Origin: Siphonodentalium dalli
Lineage: Eukaryota; Mollusca; Scaphopoda; Gadilida; Siphonodentaliidae
Direction of reading: 5' to 3'
DNA: 64,000 nucleotides
NCBI GenBank assembly: GCA_032622095.1
Contig: CP136066.1
Location: 204,622,978-204,686,977, forward strand
This document shows positions 34,162 to 45,739 of the stretch, piece by piece. Every line of letters begins with the position of its first letter. Positions within the stretch are counted from its first letter, which is position 1. Under the pieces are notes generated by a model that saw only the letters and a program-made list of their open reading frames with translations, did not search any database and was not told the origin of the DNA. A program made the translations under genes and the position numbers.

Positions 34162-35264
34162 GAAATAGAATGCTAACCTGTTTGTATTTGTCTTGGTATT
34201 AAATAGAATGCTAACCTGTTTGTATTTATCTTGGTATTAAATAGAATGCTAACCTGTTTGTATTTATCTTGGTATTAAATAGAATGCTAACCTGTTTGTA
34301 TTTATCTTGGTATTAAATAGAATGCTAACCTGTTTGTATTTGTCTTGGTATTAAATAGAATGCTAACCTGTTTGTATTTGTCTTGGTATTAAATAGAATG
34401 CTAACCTGTTTATATTTGTCTTGGTATTAAATAGAATGCTAACCTGTTTATATTTGTCTTGGTATTAAATAGAATGCTAACCTGTTTGTATTTGTCTTGG
34501 TATTAAATAGAATGCTAACCTGTTTGTATTTGTCTTGGTATTAAATAGAATGCTAACCTGTTTGTATTTGTCTTGGTATTAAATAGAATGCTAACCTGTT
34601 TATATTTGTCTTGGTATTAAATAGAATGCTATCCTGTTTATATTTGTCTTGGTATTAAATAGAATGCTAACCTGTTTGTATTTGTCTTGGTATTAAATAG
34701 AATGCTAACCTGTTTGTATTTGTCTTGGTATTAAATAGAATGCTAATCTGTTTGTATTTGTCTTGGTATTAAATAGAATGCTAACCTGTTTGTATTTGTC
34801 TTGGTATTAAATAGAATGCTAACCTGTTTGTATTTGTCTTGGTGTTAAATAGAATGCTAACCTGTTTGTATTTGTCTTGGTATTAAATAGAATGCTAACC
34901 TGTTTGTATTTGTCTTGGTATTAAATAGAATGCTAACCTGTTTGTATTTGTCTTGGTATTAAATAGAATGCTAACCTGTTTATATTTGTCTTGGTATTAA
35001 ATAGAATGCTAACCTGTTTGTATCTGTCTTGGTATTAAATAGAATGCTAACCTGTTTATATTTGTCTTGGTATTAAATAGAATGCTAACCTGTTTGTATT
35101 TGTCTTGGTATTAAATAGAATGCTAACCTGTTTGTATTTGTCTTGGTATTAAATAGAATGCTAACCTGTTTGTATTTGTCTTGGTATTAAATAGAATGCT
35201 AACCTGTTTGTATTTGTCTTGGTATTAAATAGAATGCTAACCTGTTTATATTTGTCTTGGTATT
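34162..35264. repeat. 38-bp minisatellite across the M3 exon a donor (about 28 units)
   Basis: This is the same unit as at 264-970 and 50,503-54,014. A frequent variant here is tttatatttg for tttgtatttg. The exon end itself has that variant (TATAAACAG), still coding Tyr-Lys-Gln. Confidence 0.96.
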
Positions 35265-35638
35265 TCTCCCGGATGTTTTGTCTCTGAGAGTTATTGTTCC
35301 TGGATATGACATCTATAATAGTATCCTCATCAGTTCCCAGCCCCTTCATTGCTTTATACAGCTTATCCCAGTCCTCATTAGAATCATCCGGCTTCTCATC
35401 CTTTTTATCTTCTTCCTTCTTTTGTTCCTGTTTTTCTTCTTTCTCTTGTTTGTCATCTTTCTTTCCCTTTGGCGATATTTCTCTCTTCTTTTTGTCCTTC
35501 CCTTCATCTTTTTCTTTCTTTTGATCACTGGGTCCGGGAGAATCAGAACGAGCAGCAGCCACGGTAACAGCTGCCGTCTCCACCTTCGGTTTCTCCTCAG
35601 GTGATTTATCTTTTTTTGCAACCTCCTTTTCTTCAATC
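35242..35638 (-). CDS. Annexin module M3 exon a (KE-rich linker and repeat 1 first half)
   Basis: The 397-nt exon encodes 132 residues, with the shortest linker (about 84). The linker starts IEEKEVAKKDKSPEEKPKVE, then has an Ala/Val/Ser-rich patch (TVAAARSDSPGPS) and a KE-rich tail ending DEKPDDSNE. Repeat 1 follows from DWDKLYK with intact GLGTDED. The acceptor is caaag|G, weaker than in the other modules but in the right phase. The donor CAG|gttagc is the first of about 28 copies in the adjoining array. Confidence 0.85.
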
Positions 35639-36165
35639 CTTTGAATAACAAAAATATGACATTCTGTAGTGTTGTACAGGGGAGATAAATTTTGTGATAT
35701 ATGACACACCACATAATGAAACTAACTGTCATTAATTTCATATGGACTAACTTGCTATAGAGATGCACATGGTGGGAAAAGTCCGATGATTATTTGTACT
35801 TATTATCTGAACAATTTCCTAAGGAAATACTCATGAATGAGCATTTGGTATAGAAAGTGTTAAACACATAAATTATATACAGAATCTGTGCATGGCTCAC
35901 TCATGGTCCTCTTATCAATCACATTAAAATTACCACTCTGGGGATAGCAAGACAGTCTAGACATGACAGAATTTGTAAATGATATTTTCAACTAATATTA
36001 TTAAGTAATGTATACATATCTGTGTATATTGGAAATAAACTAACCTATTTTATCCTACAAATAGTCTGGGCTGTTTGTTAAACTTTCAAGTTGAACTTCC
36101 ATATAAATGTATCAACGGGATAGTATTCAGTTATTAAAGCAATTAGCACTGCATTAAATTCTTAC
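35639..36165. other. Intron stretch, nothing recognised
   Basis: This is the intron between M2 exon h and M3 exon a. No repeat or coding match is seen. Confidence 0.5.
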
Positions 36166-36287
36166 TTGTCTCCAATAACAGCTAGCAGTAGTTTCCGGTA
36201 ATCTCCACTCGTTTCTGATTTTATTTCTTTTATCACGTTCTTCTCATGAAGCTCCTCAAACTTAGCACCCACTGCTGGAAGATCCTT
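36166..36287 (-). CDS. Annexin module M2 exon h (repeat 4 end, module border)
   Basis: The 122-nt exon has the same 40-residue reading as M1 exon h (KDLPAVGAKFEELHEKN to LLLAVIGD) and ends AA|gtaag. G at the start of the M3 linker exon completes the Lys codon. Confidence 0.9.
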
Positions 36288-36406
36288 CTGTAATACACAA
36301 AGTGGTTAATGAACGTGCATACCGGCAAAAGGTATGTATTCTCATAAATTGTTGACCAAGGTCGAAGTAGACTGTTCTATCTCCAAAAAAATTGTAGTAC
36401 TGCAGT

Positions 36407-36842
36407 CAGGCCTGAGAATGAGGTCCCCAGAGGGTAAATTTAGTGACGCTACTCTGTATAGTGGGCTAGCATCACTAAATTCACCCACTGGGGACCTCAC
36501 TCTGCTTAGGCCTCATCTTCTTTGGAAAGTTTCTTTATTATCAAATTTCAATAGAAACTTCTTCACATAGATTCCATTTCTTTTTTAGTTTAGTTTATCT
36601 GTATCCCCAAATTGGCAGACGACACAATGCATGATCGAGGTTCCCAATGGGTGTACATCACAATATTCACCATTTAGGAACTTCAATCTGATCCTAGCTC
36701 TCCAATAGCATTTGAGGCCTAAGCAGAATGAGGTCCCCAGAGGGTGAATTTGGTGTGATAGCCTGCTGTGTGGGATAGCGTCACAAAATTCACCCCTGGG
36801 AACCTCATTCTGCAAATGAAAGACACACTAAACTCAGGCTTG
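36407..36842. mobile_element. HAT-1 MITE, long form
   Basis: The element is 436 bp with ends CAGGCCTGAG and CTCAGGCTTG. Flanks ACTGCAGT and ACTGCAGG match at 7 of 8 bases. Inner modules resemble those at 9,025 and 55,060. Confidence 0.75.
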
Positions 36843-36925
36843 ACTGCAGGAGGAGAAAATACCAATTGCAATTTTGAGGTTTTGAAAACTCATTTTTATT
36901 TTTATCTGTGCAACTTAACTGTTAA

Positions 36926-37419
36926 AGGTACGGTTGGCCTTAATTGTCGAAAATATTCATATTTGTTCCAAACACCGTAAACAGAAAAACATTAAAACGC
37001 ATATAGTTACGTTCATATATACCATGACCATCGCGTAAACAACATGTCATCATAAAGATCTACTATATTTTACCTAAGCAAGAGCCTGATTGTGTTACAG
37101 AAGACAGCACAATGCTACTGGTTAATCACACACAAATTGTATAAACGCTCTTTATTAGTTCCATATCAGGAATTCACCTACAAAGAACGCTCTTTATGTT
37201 TACCATCATAATATAAACACACACCAGAAAAGTAACTTTTTGTGCTTTTGTTTACATAACAATGGTCAAAATTATGACAATAACATACTGTTTATGCGAT
37301 ATTTCTTATTTGTATACGGACAAAGTCTGTCTACATTTTGATGTTCTTTCTGTTTGTGGCCGTTTTTGACGGGTGGAAATATTTTCACAGCATACCCACC
37401 GCCAAGGCCAACCGTACCT
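36926..37419. mobile_element. TTAA-5 MITE
   Basis: The element is 494 bp with ends AGGTACGGTTGGCCTT and AAGGCCAACCGTACCT, flanked by TTAA (36,922-36,925 and 37,420-37,423). Confidence 0.82.
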
Positions 37420-37592
37420 TTAAATGACCATATTTAACGTCGACTGAATGTTATATTATTCTATGTCCATTTTGGCGGAAAAATGAAATATTGGTATCAT
37501 TGGATTCATCTCAGAAAGCCCAATCCAACTGGAGATCCTTGAACAAAGTATTGAAAATTCAAATGAAACACCATGTAAATTTTAAAACTCAC

Positions 37593-37705
37593 CTCTTCCC
37601 GAGACACAACAACCCTGTTGAGCAGATCTTCTTTAGTGCCAAGACCTGAGAAGGATTTCTGTAAACTGTTTGCGTTAGTTGCAGGTGGATCATCTTCACC
37701 TTTCA
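37593..37705 (-). CDS. Annexin module M2 exon g (repeat 4 first half)
   Basis: The 113-nt exon starts LKGEDDPPATNANSLQKSFS and continues GLGTKEDLLNRVVVSREE. The GxGT loop is intact. It has a tag acceptor and a GAAGAG|gtgagt donor. Confidence 0.9.
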
Positions 37706-37776
37706 CTAAAAACAACCACAGCGATATAACTCAATGTTTGTATGCTCTCTATCCTTATAGTAAAATTATAGATGTG

Positions 37777-37876
37777 ACAGGGTCCGTGCTGGACCAAAAT
37801 TTACTTTTGCCAAATGAAATTTTGTTGTGCCAAATTCTTTTAGAAATTGCCAAATGCTATCAGTTTCTGCAACATT
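37777..37876. mobile_element. Fragment of a hAT-like terminus
   Basis: GTGCTGGACCAAAATTTACT followed by TTTGCCAAATGAAATTTTGT resembles the inverted right end of the 15,481-16,781 element. There is no second end. Confidence 0.45.
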
Positions 37877-38239
37877 GAGTCTTATATTTCGACAATCGCT
37901 GTTTGAATGACATCTGATATCTATAAGAAATCAGTTAGTTATTAGTTATAATTCTCGCCTCTCTATACTGTGGTTTAATTATCATACAATAATAAACCAA
38001 TAACTGAAAAAAAATTAACAGCATCTTAACTCATACCTTATAAAACACCACTATTACAATTATCATACCTATTTCATGAGGTGTTCAACTATTAGGTGTT
38101 AGACAGAAATTATTATCAGACGACTTAAGTGCTGCCGCTGCTGTTGCAATTAATCCAATAAGGAAATATGCACCACACCACAACATTATTTGTGTTTTAG
38201 AGTTGTTGTTAATTGTGGAAAACACACTACCAGCTTCCC

Positions 38240-38400
38240 TGTTACAGTAATGTGTGTAAACACTGGCTTCCCTGTTACAGTAATGTGTGTAAACACTGGC
38301 TTCCCTGTTAGAGTAATGTGTGTAAACACTGGCTTCCCTGTTACAGTAATGTGTGTAACAATGGCTTCCCTGTTACAGTAATGTGTGTAAACAATGGCTT
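38240..38400. repeat. 33-bp minisatellite (about 5 units)
   Basis: The unit is CTTCCCTGTTACAGTAATGT then GTGTAAACACTGG. It lies between M2 exons f and g. Confidence 0.9.
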
Positions 38401-38615
38401 CAACATGCGCAATCTCATCACTGGAGGGTTATTGATAATGAAAATAAGATAAAATTTCTTCTATTTTTTCATGTTCTTCTTCAAGTTTAAAGATAGATTT
38501 GTATAAGCTTTATCCATTACTTCCCTCAAATTCAAATAATGCTCAAATATATTTGATTTTTAGGTAACATATAACATGTTGCACTAGATGGAAACTAACG
38601 TAACAATTAACTCAC

Positions 38616-38691
38616 ATAGAGCCAGGTAGGCTGTTTTCACTTCATCTTTGTAGCTTTGATCTATTGCTTCCTCCAGACTCATGCCACTTAT
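38616..38691 (-). CDS. Annexin module M2 exon f (repeat 3 second half)
   Basis: The 76-nt exon encodes ISGMSLEEAIDQSYKDEVKT and continues AYLAL plus one base. Borders are a tag acceptor and a TCTAT|gtgagt donor. Its size and phase match the other f exons, but only about a third of the residues are shared with M3 and M4. Confidence 0.86.
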
Positions 38692-38718
38692 CTAAAAAGA
38701 TCAAAAGACACCAGTGAC

Positions 38719-39101
38719 CCCTTTCGTTCAGTTGGGTACCCATCTTTTTAAAACTTTCAGTTGAGTACCCAGCTTTTATAAAATTTACAGTTTGGTATAC
38801 CCAGCTTTATGAGCAGTCAATCTGCAGTACCCATGTCCTATGCATACAATTCTTCTCCGCTATTATTTTCAAGCATCGTGATGAATAGACATCATAATTC
38901 ATATGTAAACAAGAATTCACAAATTTACCAGGTTCATTTCGCAATCAACTGAGGGCAATCACTAATTAAATCAACCTCTGTGTGAGATTTCATAAAGCTG
39001 GGTACCCAAATGTAAATTTTACAAAAGCTCAGGGTACCCAACTGAAAATAAAAAAAAGCTGGGTACCCAACTGAACGAAAGGGGGCGACCATTTCAGCAC
39101 C
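38719..39101. mobile_element. Foldback element with GGGTACCC arms
   Basis: The arms contain CCCCTTTCGTTCAGTTGGGT facing AACTGAACGAAAGGGGGC, with further AGCTGGGTACCC copies inside. ACACCAGTGAC (11 bp) occurs on both sides (38,708 and 39,102), but about 20 bp on the right lie outside the inverted arm, so the true border is uncertain. Confidence 0.6.
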
Positions 39102-39307
39102 ACACCAGTGACACCACAGTGAAACATGTTTGGACAGTCTCGATGGCTCGGCATGAAAATAACCTCTCACATAAATGGACACCATAAATAGACAGGCTAC
39201 AATACGTTGTCTTGGTAATAAGCCGATGACCTTGACTCATTATTATTATATAGCGCAATTTGGGATAACCCATATGTTTACAACCGATAAATAAACAAAT
39301 AGCAATA

Positions 39308-39846
39308 CAGTAATGCCCTAAATAATCGATTCCTTAACCCTTCGGCGAGTAGAACGACATATATGTTGACTTACGGTTCGCGAGTGGAACGACATATATG
39401 TCATTTCAGGAAGTGTCATTTTTATGTAGACATAACTTCAATTAATCATCTGATTTATTAATGAATTGTATAGGAGATATTTTGGTTAATATAATGTCCC
39501 AATGTATAAGTGCAATAGATTATGATAGCACACGTAAACAGAAAATACACATCAATTAAAATGAATTATTGGACCTTTTTGACCCGAATTTGTTAATAAT
39601 TATTGGTATGACGTTGGCGTTAAACTCACGCATGACGTCATGTATATGATGTTATAAATACTCTCCAAAGGGTTAAACACAGCAGAATTAAGGGTAACTT
39701 TTCAGGATTTAGTCAGAAATATGGCTTGTTGCCATTCATTGGAGAGCTTTCCGATGAATGGCAACAAGCCATATTTCCAACTAAATCCTGAAAAATTACC
39801 CATAATTCTGCTGTGGTTAAGGAGTCGTTTATTTAGGGCATTACTG
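39308..39846. mobile_element. TA-1 foldback MITE with a nested TTAA element
   Basis: The ends CAGTAATGCCCTAAATAATC and GGGCATTACTG are flanked by TA. The left arm is split at CCTTAACC by the element at 39,338-39,672. Confidence 0.82.
39338..39672. mobile_element. TTAA-4 element nested in TA-1
   Basis: The element is 335 bp with left end CCCTTCGGCGAGTAG and right end CTCCAAAGGG. It is flanked by TTAA (39,334-39,337 and 39,673-39,676). Other TA-1 copies read CTCCTTAACCACAGC and show the empty site. Its inner sequence (ACGACATATATGTTGACTTA) has no palindromic module. Confidence 0.8.
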
Positions 39847-39924
39847 TAAATAGTGATAATTGGCAATAATTAGTTTAAGTTCAGCAGACAGTTTCCCAGG
39901 AAACAGACAAAATTCCTTGTTGTA

Positions 39925-40199
39925 CAATAATGCTCTAAGTAATCGACTTCTTAACCACAGCAGAATTATGGTTAACTTTTCAGGATTTAGTCGGAAATAT
40001 GGCTTGCTGCCATTCATCGGAAAGCTCTCCCCGAGAGCTTTCCGATGAATGGCAACAAATATGGCTTGCTGCCATTCATCAGAAAGCTCTCCCCAAGAGC
40101 TTTCCGATGAATGGCAACAAGCCATATTTCCGACTAAATCGTGAAAAGTTACCCATAATTCTTATGTGGTTAAGAAGTCGATTACTTAGAGCATTACTG
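39925..40199. mobile_element. TA-1 foldback MITE with duplicated centre
   Basis: The ends CAATAATGCTCTAAG and GAGCATTACTG are flanked by TA. The hairpin tip (GGCTTGCTGCCATTCATC... GAATGGCAACA) is present twice. Confidence 0.78.
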
Positions 40200-40316
40200 T
40201 ATGCACATGATCGATCATGATATTGAAATAGTCCAGCAATGATTTTTCTTCAATGAACAAAGAATCAAGTGTTTTTTTTTTTTAAACATTGAAGGAGCTT
40301 ATCAAATCAAGTTTAA

Positions 40317-40553
40317 CCCTTTGAGTGCCAGGTCCGATTTTTGTATCAACCCATATACCCTGTGCCAATGCATTCTCTTATATATGCGAGTCGACCATAG
40401 GTCGCCTCGCATATATAAGAGAATGCATTGGCTTAATAATTTTTTATTTTTTTTTTACAATTTTTTACAATTTTAATATATTTTATTATATTCTTTAACA
40501 GACTTATTGTGTAGGTTTAGGGCCGATAATATCGGCCCCTGGCACTCAAAGGG
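40317..40553. mobile_element. TTAA-3 MITE
   Basis: The element is 237 bp with ends CCCTTTGAGTGCCAGG and CCTGGCACTCAAAGGG, flanked by TTAA, with one palindromic module. Confidence 0.86.
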
Positions 40554-40580
40554 TTAATTCCAACAGAAGCAACGACATAC

Positions 40581-40682
40581 CTTTTGATATTTTTCGTCAA
40601 CACATTTGATCTGCTTTTGATGGTTCTTTGTCATTACATCTCTGAATGTTTTATCTTTGGTGTTTATTGGTGTCTTTTCATC
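40581..40682 (-). CDS. Annexin module M2 exon e (repeat 3 first half)
   Basis: The 102-nt exon (34 residues) starts DEKTPINTKDKTFRDVMTKN and ends VDEKYQK, with a cag acceptor and a CAAAAG|gtatgt donor. INTKDK replaces the calcium loop. A TTAA-flanked MITE ends 24 bp past the donor. Confidence 0.88.
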
Positions 40683-40808
40683 CTGAAATTTTAAAATAAA
40701 TATTTCACAATTCTGATATAAAAGAGTATTCATATTCAAGGGATTCAAAACTTTTTTCAGCCTGATATTCAATCAAGCATCTTCATGGAAAAAGAGTTAT
40801 TATGTTAA

Positions 40809-41189
40809 AGATACATAATCCAAATTAACGCTTCTAAATTACTATTTCTTTGGCTTCGGGAGTAAAGAATATTTGATTAGAGTCGAGGAACCTAGCTACC
40901 ATCAAAGCTCAGCATTATCAGATATAAATTTTTGAAATCAGTTATTTTTCACCACCTGGAATATTAGGAGGTCTAACAAATATTCGACAAGTCGACTGAC
41001 ATACTCTTGATACCAAATTGCATTGAACAAAATGTTGATATATTACATGTTTTGGAAAATTTTACACTAGATTTGACAGTGGTTAGCATTATTTTTTGGT
41101 AATTAATCGATTCTGATAACTAAAGCCCCTTGAAGAAATGTTGCTGTTGTTGTTGGAATCTTGGGACCATCAAATCAGATTGTGTACCT
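40809..41189. mobile_element. TTAA-6 MITE
   Basis: The element is 381 bp with ends AGATACATAATCC and GATTGTGTACCT, flanked by TTAA (40,805 and 41,190). A truncated inverse copy is at 32,694. Confidence 0.75.
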
Positions 41190-41394
41190 TTAATTGTGCT
41201 GGCAAAAGTAAATTTAATTGATACATAAGTTCAAAACAAGATTTCATGACGAGATTGACTTTAAAATTGTATTGGAGACTTTTATGCATAACATAATTCC
41301 ATATTCAATTTAATAGTTTAATATTGATCTTCACCAATAAAAGTGGAAACATTCCAATACACTTTTGACTGATTTGGACACTGGTCTTCACATG

Positions 41395-41646
41395 CAAGCC
41401 TTGAAATAGTGTGTCTGTCATTTGCAGAACGAGGTTCCCAGAGGGTGAATTTAGTGATGCTACCCCGCATAGCGGGCTAGCATCACCAAATTCACCCTCT
41501 GGGAACCTCATTCTGCTGAGGTGTAAGCAGAATGAGGTCCCCAGAGGGTGAATTTGGTGATGCTAGCCCGCTATGCGGGATAGCATCACTAAATTCACCC
41601 TCTGGGGACCTCATTCTGCAAATGACAGGCACACTATTTCAAGCTT
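41395..41646. mobile_element. HAT-1 MITE, tandem double hairpin
   Basis: The ends are CAAGCCTTGAAATAGTGTGT and CACTATTTCAAGCTT. Flanks TTCACATG and ATTCACAT give an approximate target duplication. Two palindromes of the GAATGAGGTCCCCAGAGGG type stand side by side. Confidence 0.78.
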
Positions 41647-42412
41647 ATTCACATACTTTCAATTGGCTGGGATAATACGTTTGCATGATTCAGAATTTCT
41701 ATCAGCCCATATCAATAATTTTGACATTGCATAATAGATCAAATTCATTTGGTAATATAAACATGAAATGCCAAAATATTTTCCTCAGCATATAGAGGAC
41801 CTCAAATGAGTCGCAAAGTCAGCGTATAAAAGGAAAAAAACACACGAATAGCAAAAACATCTCATAAGGTGAATATATATAAATAACATAATTTTTACTT
41901 AACTTACCAAAGTATATCTTATGTTTCTCCATTATACCTATGACATAATACACTTCCATAGAAATAAACAGCAAGATGTGAACATATTCATTCAAACAGT
42001 TCATATCCAGAATATATACTCAGGCCAAAAAAAAATACTGGTGTAAAAATCATGGATTTTAGACCCTTGAGAAATGCAAGCATTGTTATTGTAAATATAA
42101 GGCAAAAAAGAAGTTTTTATCTGTGGGTATATGTTCTGGATATGAGGGCAGTATGATAGTATCGCTATTATGTACTACAACATATTTTCTATATTATTTT
42201 ATAGTGATGTGTCTTGAAAGCAGTGATAATATATAACATATAACATATAATCCCATACTGAGTGATATTAAAATAATAACACTTTGATAAATGTATCAAT
42301 ATGTTATGTCCTCGAGAAATTTGAGTTGGAATATAAATTGGAATGGTCCATCCTCATCACTTCAAAGCTAAATTGCTTTCATCGGTGGTAGATGAATATA
42401 TATAGTAATGCC
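41647..42412. other. Intron stretch, nothing recognised
   Basis: This is intron between M2 exons d and e. Confidence 0.45.
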
Positions 42413-42587
42413 CTAAATAATCAACTCCCTAACCACAGCAGAAATATGGGTAATTTTTTAGGAATTAGTTAAGCTCTCAGTGAGAGCTTTCCGATGAATA
42501 GCAACAAGCCATATTTCCGACTAAATCCTGAAAAGTTACCCATAATTCTGCTGTGGTTAAGGAGTCGATTATTTAGGGCATTACTGC
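42413..42587. mobile_element. TA-1 foldback MITE
   Basis: The left end TAGTAATGCCCTAAATAATC has its first C mutated. The right end is GGGCATTACTG. The right arm is intact and the left arm is shortened. Confidence 0.72.
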
Positions 42588-42812
42588 AGTTGAATGTTCA
42601 TTAATTGATCATTGCCATTGCCATCAGTGTTGAATGAAACATAAATGAGCAATTTTTAGTAATGGTGGACACACCACAATCAGTCGTATTAAATGGTGCA
42701 CATATGATAGACTGAGTCGTAAAAGCTAGCAAAGTTACCGTGTGCATTCAGCTGCTTCCAAATAAACTACCCAGTTTATAAAATATACCCTGTTAGTGAA
42801 TACAAGCCCTAG

Positions 42813-42963
42813 CAAGCCTTGAAATAGTGTGTCTGTCATTTGCAGAATGAGGTCCCCAGAGGGTGAATTTGGTGATGCTACCCCGCATAGCGGGCTAGCA
42901 TCACAAAATTCACCCTCTGGGGACCTCATTCTGCAAATGACAGACACACTATTTCAAGGCTTG
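42813..42963. mobile_element. HAT-1 MITE, minimal form, 151 bp
   Basis: It is a near-perfect palindrome with ends CAAGCCTTGAAATAGTGTGT. An exact 8-bp duplication AGCCCTAG flanks it (42,805-42,812 and 42,964-42,971). Confidence 0.92.
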
Positions 42964-43307
42964 AGCCCTAGTAATAGTGAATGACATCAGTGCTAGATGA
43001 TATATACATATATGAACACTTAGCAAGTGATCTTTACCACTGCCACGGTGGTAAATGACATATAACATGTTGAGAGACACTTAGTGATACATGTAGTGAG
43101 AATCACCACTGCCATTGGTGTTAAATGATTTGGACATTCAGTGTTCATAAATGATTTGAACATTCAGTGTTCGTAAACGATTTGGACATTCAGTTTTGTA
43201 AATGCCGCCGTCATGAGTGATGGACAATAAGTCGTGAAACAGCTGATCACTCACATTCATTAATGGACGCCAATCCCAACAAGCGAGTTCAGGATCATCC
43301 TGTGCCA

Positions 43308-43828
43308 CCTGCCCAATATATATACCAATATCATACTATGATTACCGGCTCAATGTATACACCAATATCATACTATGATTACCTGCTCAATATATACACT
43401 GATGACATACTCAATGTATATACCAATATCATACTATGATTACCTGCTCAATATATACACTGATGACATACTCAATATATATACCAATATCATACTATGA
43501 TTACCTGCTCAATATATACACTGATGACATACTCAATGTATATACCAATATCATACTATGATTACCTGCTCAATATATACACTGATGACATACTCAATGT
43601 ATATACCAATATCATACTATGATTACCTGCTCAATATATACACTGATGACATACTCAATGTATATACCAATATCATACTATGATTACCTGCTCAATATAT
43701 ACACTGATGACATACTCAATGTATATACCAATATCATACTATGATTACCTGCTCAATATATACACTGATGACATACTCAATGTATATACCAATATCATAC
43801 TGTGATTACCTGCTCAATGTATATACTA
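43308..43828. repeat. 61-bp minisatellite (about 8 units)
   Basis: The unit starts ATACTATGATTACCTGCTCA and continues ATATATACACTGATGACATA, CTCAATGTATATACCAATAT, C. It ends beside a run of 14 to 15 C at 43,836-43,850. Confidence 0.94.
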
Positions 43829-43850
43829 GTATTACCCCCCCCCCCCCCCC

Positions 43851-44808
43851 CAGATTGATACAAAAGTAAAAACAAATCTTTTTCCCAACCTACCATGAAA
43901 TAAAATTTCAATGATTATTTATGCTGAAGGGCCTACCTTTAAGATAATGATGTTACATGGGGATCATAGTATTTTATTTTAACATATTTCATTTGTGTAA
44001 TAATATAGATGTTGAGGGATTGGAGGATAGGTTCTTGAAACTTACACAAAAAAAACCTCCAAAGACTTATTACAAGAATAGATAATTACAAACAATTTGG
44101 TATTACGGATAGATGAATACAATATAATGAATCCTGAACTGGCATATGATATGCTATCACTTGGTATGTGTGGATGTTGAAAAAGAATGGGGTGTAATTA
44201 GGGTGATATATCGTATATTCAGCTGTATTTGGCAGAAGATTTAAAACAAAATATTTTTAGTGTCCCTCTAAAATATTGAAACTGTATGAAATGTATGCAT
44301 ATAAAATTCACTATCGAACAAAATAGCATCTTCTTGTTCCAAACATGTTATTTCTTGCAGTAGAATCCAAATAAAAAGTAATACATGTTTAAGCTCTTCG
44401 CTGCTAAATGATGTTATGATGTCGTGTGCTGGGCTGTTGATGTTATTGCCATTTTCCAGTGGAAAAATTTAATGGGAATATCACAAGAACAATAAAACTG
44501 ACTCAGGTGAAAGACTATAATCATTCACAATTGTGGAACATCATACAATGTTTAAAACTTCGAGATACAGTTATTCTGATGCACCAATCTGTGATTTCCA
44601 GTTATGAATACTAGCCTAATGCTAGTGTGCTGAAGTAGGTCGATAGGTAATACAGACCATAGGTATTACGGACCATATATACCACACAATGTGCGCTTTT
44701 ATGTCCGTAATAGTTATGGACGTCACAGCAGCAAAGAGGTTAAGCTTTGCTGTATCATATACATGTATGCTGATGGTGCAATTCCTGTAAATGTACGATT
44801 TACGTTAC
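43851..44808. other. Intron stretch, nothing recognised
   Basis: This is the first kilobase of the intron downstream of M2 exon d. No array reaches this donor. Confidence 0.45.
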
Positions 44809-44957
44809 CTTGTATATCTTGATAGCATCCTTCTCCGCCTGTTCCTCATCAGTCTCGTCGCCATCGCTCTTATGTTTGTTCAGTGCACTCATAAGGATAT
44901 CATTCACCTCTCCCTTCGTGCCCTTCTTTACGTCTTTATCCATGTCCTTCTTGTATG
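44809..44957 (-). CDS. Annexin module M2 exon d (repeat 2 end, lead into repeat 3)
   Basis: The 149-nt exon encodes AYKKDMDKDVKKGTKGEVND and ends AEKDAIKIYK. It has a tag acceptor and an AAG|gtaacg donor. It is one codon longer than d in M1, M3 and M4, with the extra residue in the acidic KSDGDETDEE segment between repeats 2 and 3. It is the most divergent d exon. Confidence 0.88.
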
Positions 44958-45698
44958 CTAGATATAAAAATTACAATTCACAAAAATTTATATGGTTGGA
45001 ATTTTAAATGGCAAATAAGCAAATCAACACATGTACCTGCATCAATAAACTTTTATGAACAGAATTGCAAATGGCATAAATATAGAATACACCCACAGTA
45101 TAACCAAGAGTACCATATTTTCACCACGAGTGAAACCACAGTAACACGAGTTGTGAAAATTTGGTACTCTCGACTACTATAGGTGTATTTCATTTATGCC
45201 ATAATTATTTGTTTTGAATTGTTCCGTGACTTCTACTACTCCGTTGTTTACTTTTAAACTGTATCCTCACCGAGAGACAAAAACACGATGCTATAAGGAA
45301 TTCGCGTCATGCATAGTGATGCATACTTTTAAGTAATATGACATCAGCTTGTTTCTGTCATTCTAATTCGTCAGTCACTTGATATTACCATTCATATTTC
45401 CAAGTTCATATAACACTATAGCAAGCTACATTTGATTGAAATACAGACAATTTTCATCATATTTAATTGATATTATTTTCAGATAATAAGTTAAACAAAC
45501 TGTGCTACAAGTTGGGCCGATATATCAAAACACGTAGCTTTGGTGCTGTAACATGACTTTTCCCTTCAAGTGCATATCCATAGAAATACCATAGTAACAC
45601 ATGTTACAAGTTACACGTACATGTTGCTGAACATGGCTAATGACTGAGATTCCATTTGGTAAAGAATAAAAACTGTTTATTTAGTGAGCTATATCTAC
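44958..45698. other. Intron with one imperfect foldback
   Basis: An inverted repeat spans about 45,070-45,200 (AAATGGCATAAAT...GAGTACCATATTTTCACCAC facing TTGTGAAAATTTGGTACTC...ATTTATGCCAT). No other feature is seen. Confidence 0.5.
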
Positions 45699-45732
45699 CT
45701 TCATGGTACTTCACTCCAATCTTGTCCAAATC
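45699..45732 (-). CDS. Annexin module M2 exon c (repeat 2 middle)
   Basis: The 34-nt exon encodes DLDKIGVKYHE plus one base, with a gcag acceptor and a GAAG|gtagat donor. It is separated from exon b by an intron that is almost wholly minisatellite. Size and phase are identical to the other c exons. Confidence 0.83.
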
Positions 45733-45739
45733 CTGCAAT

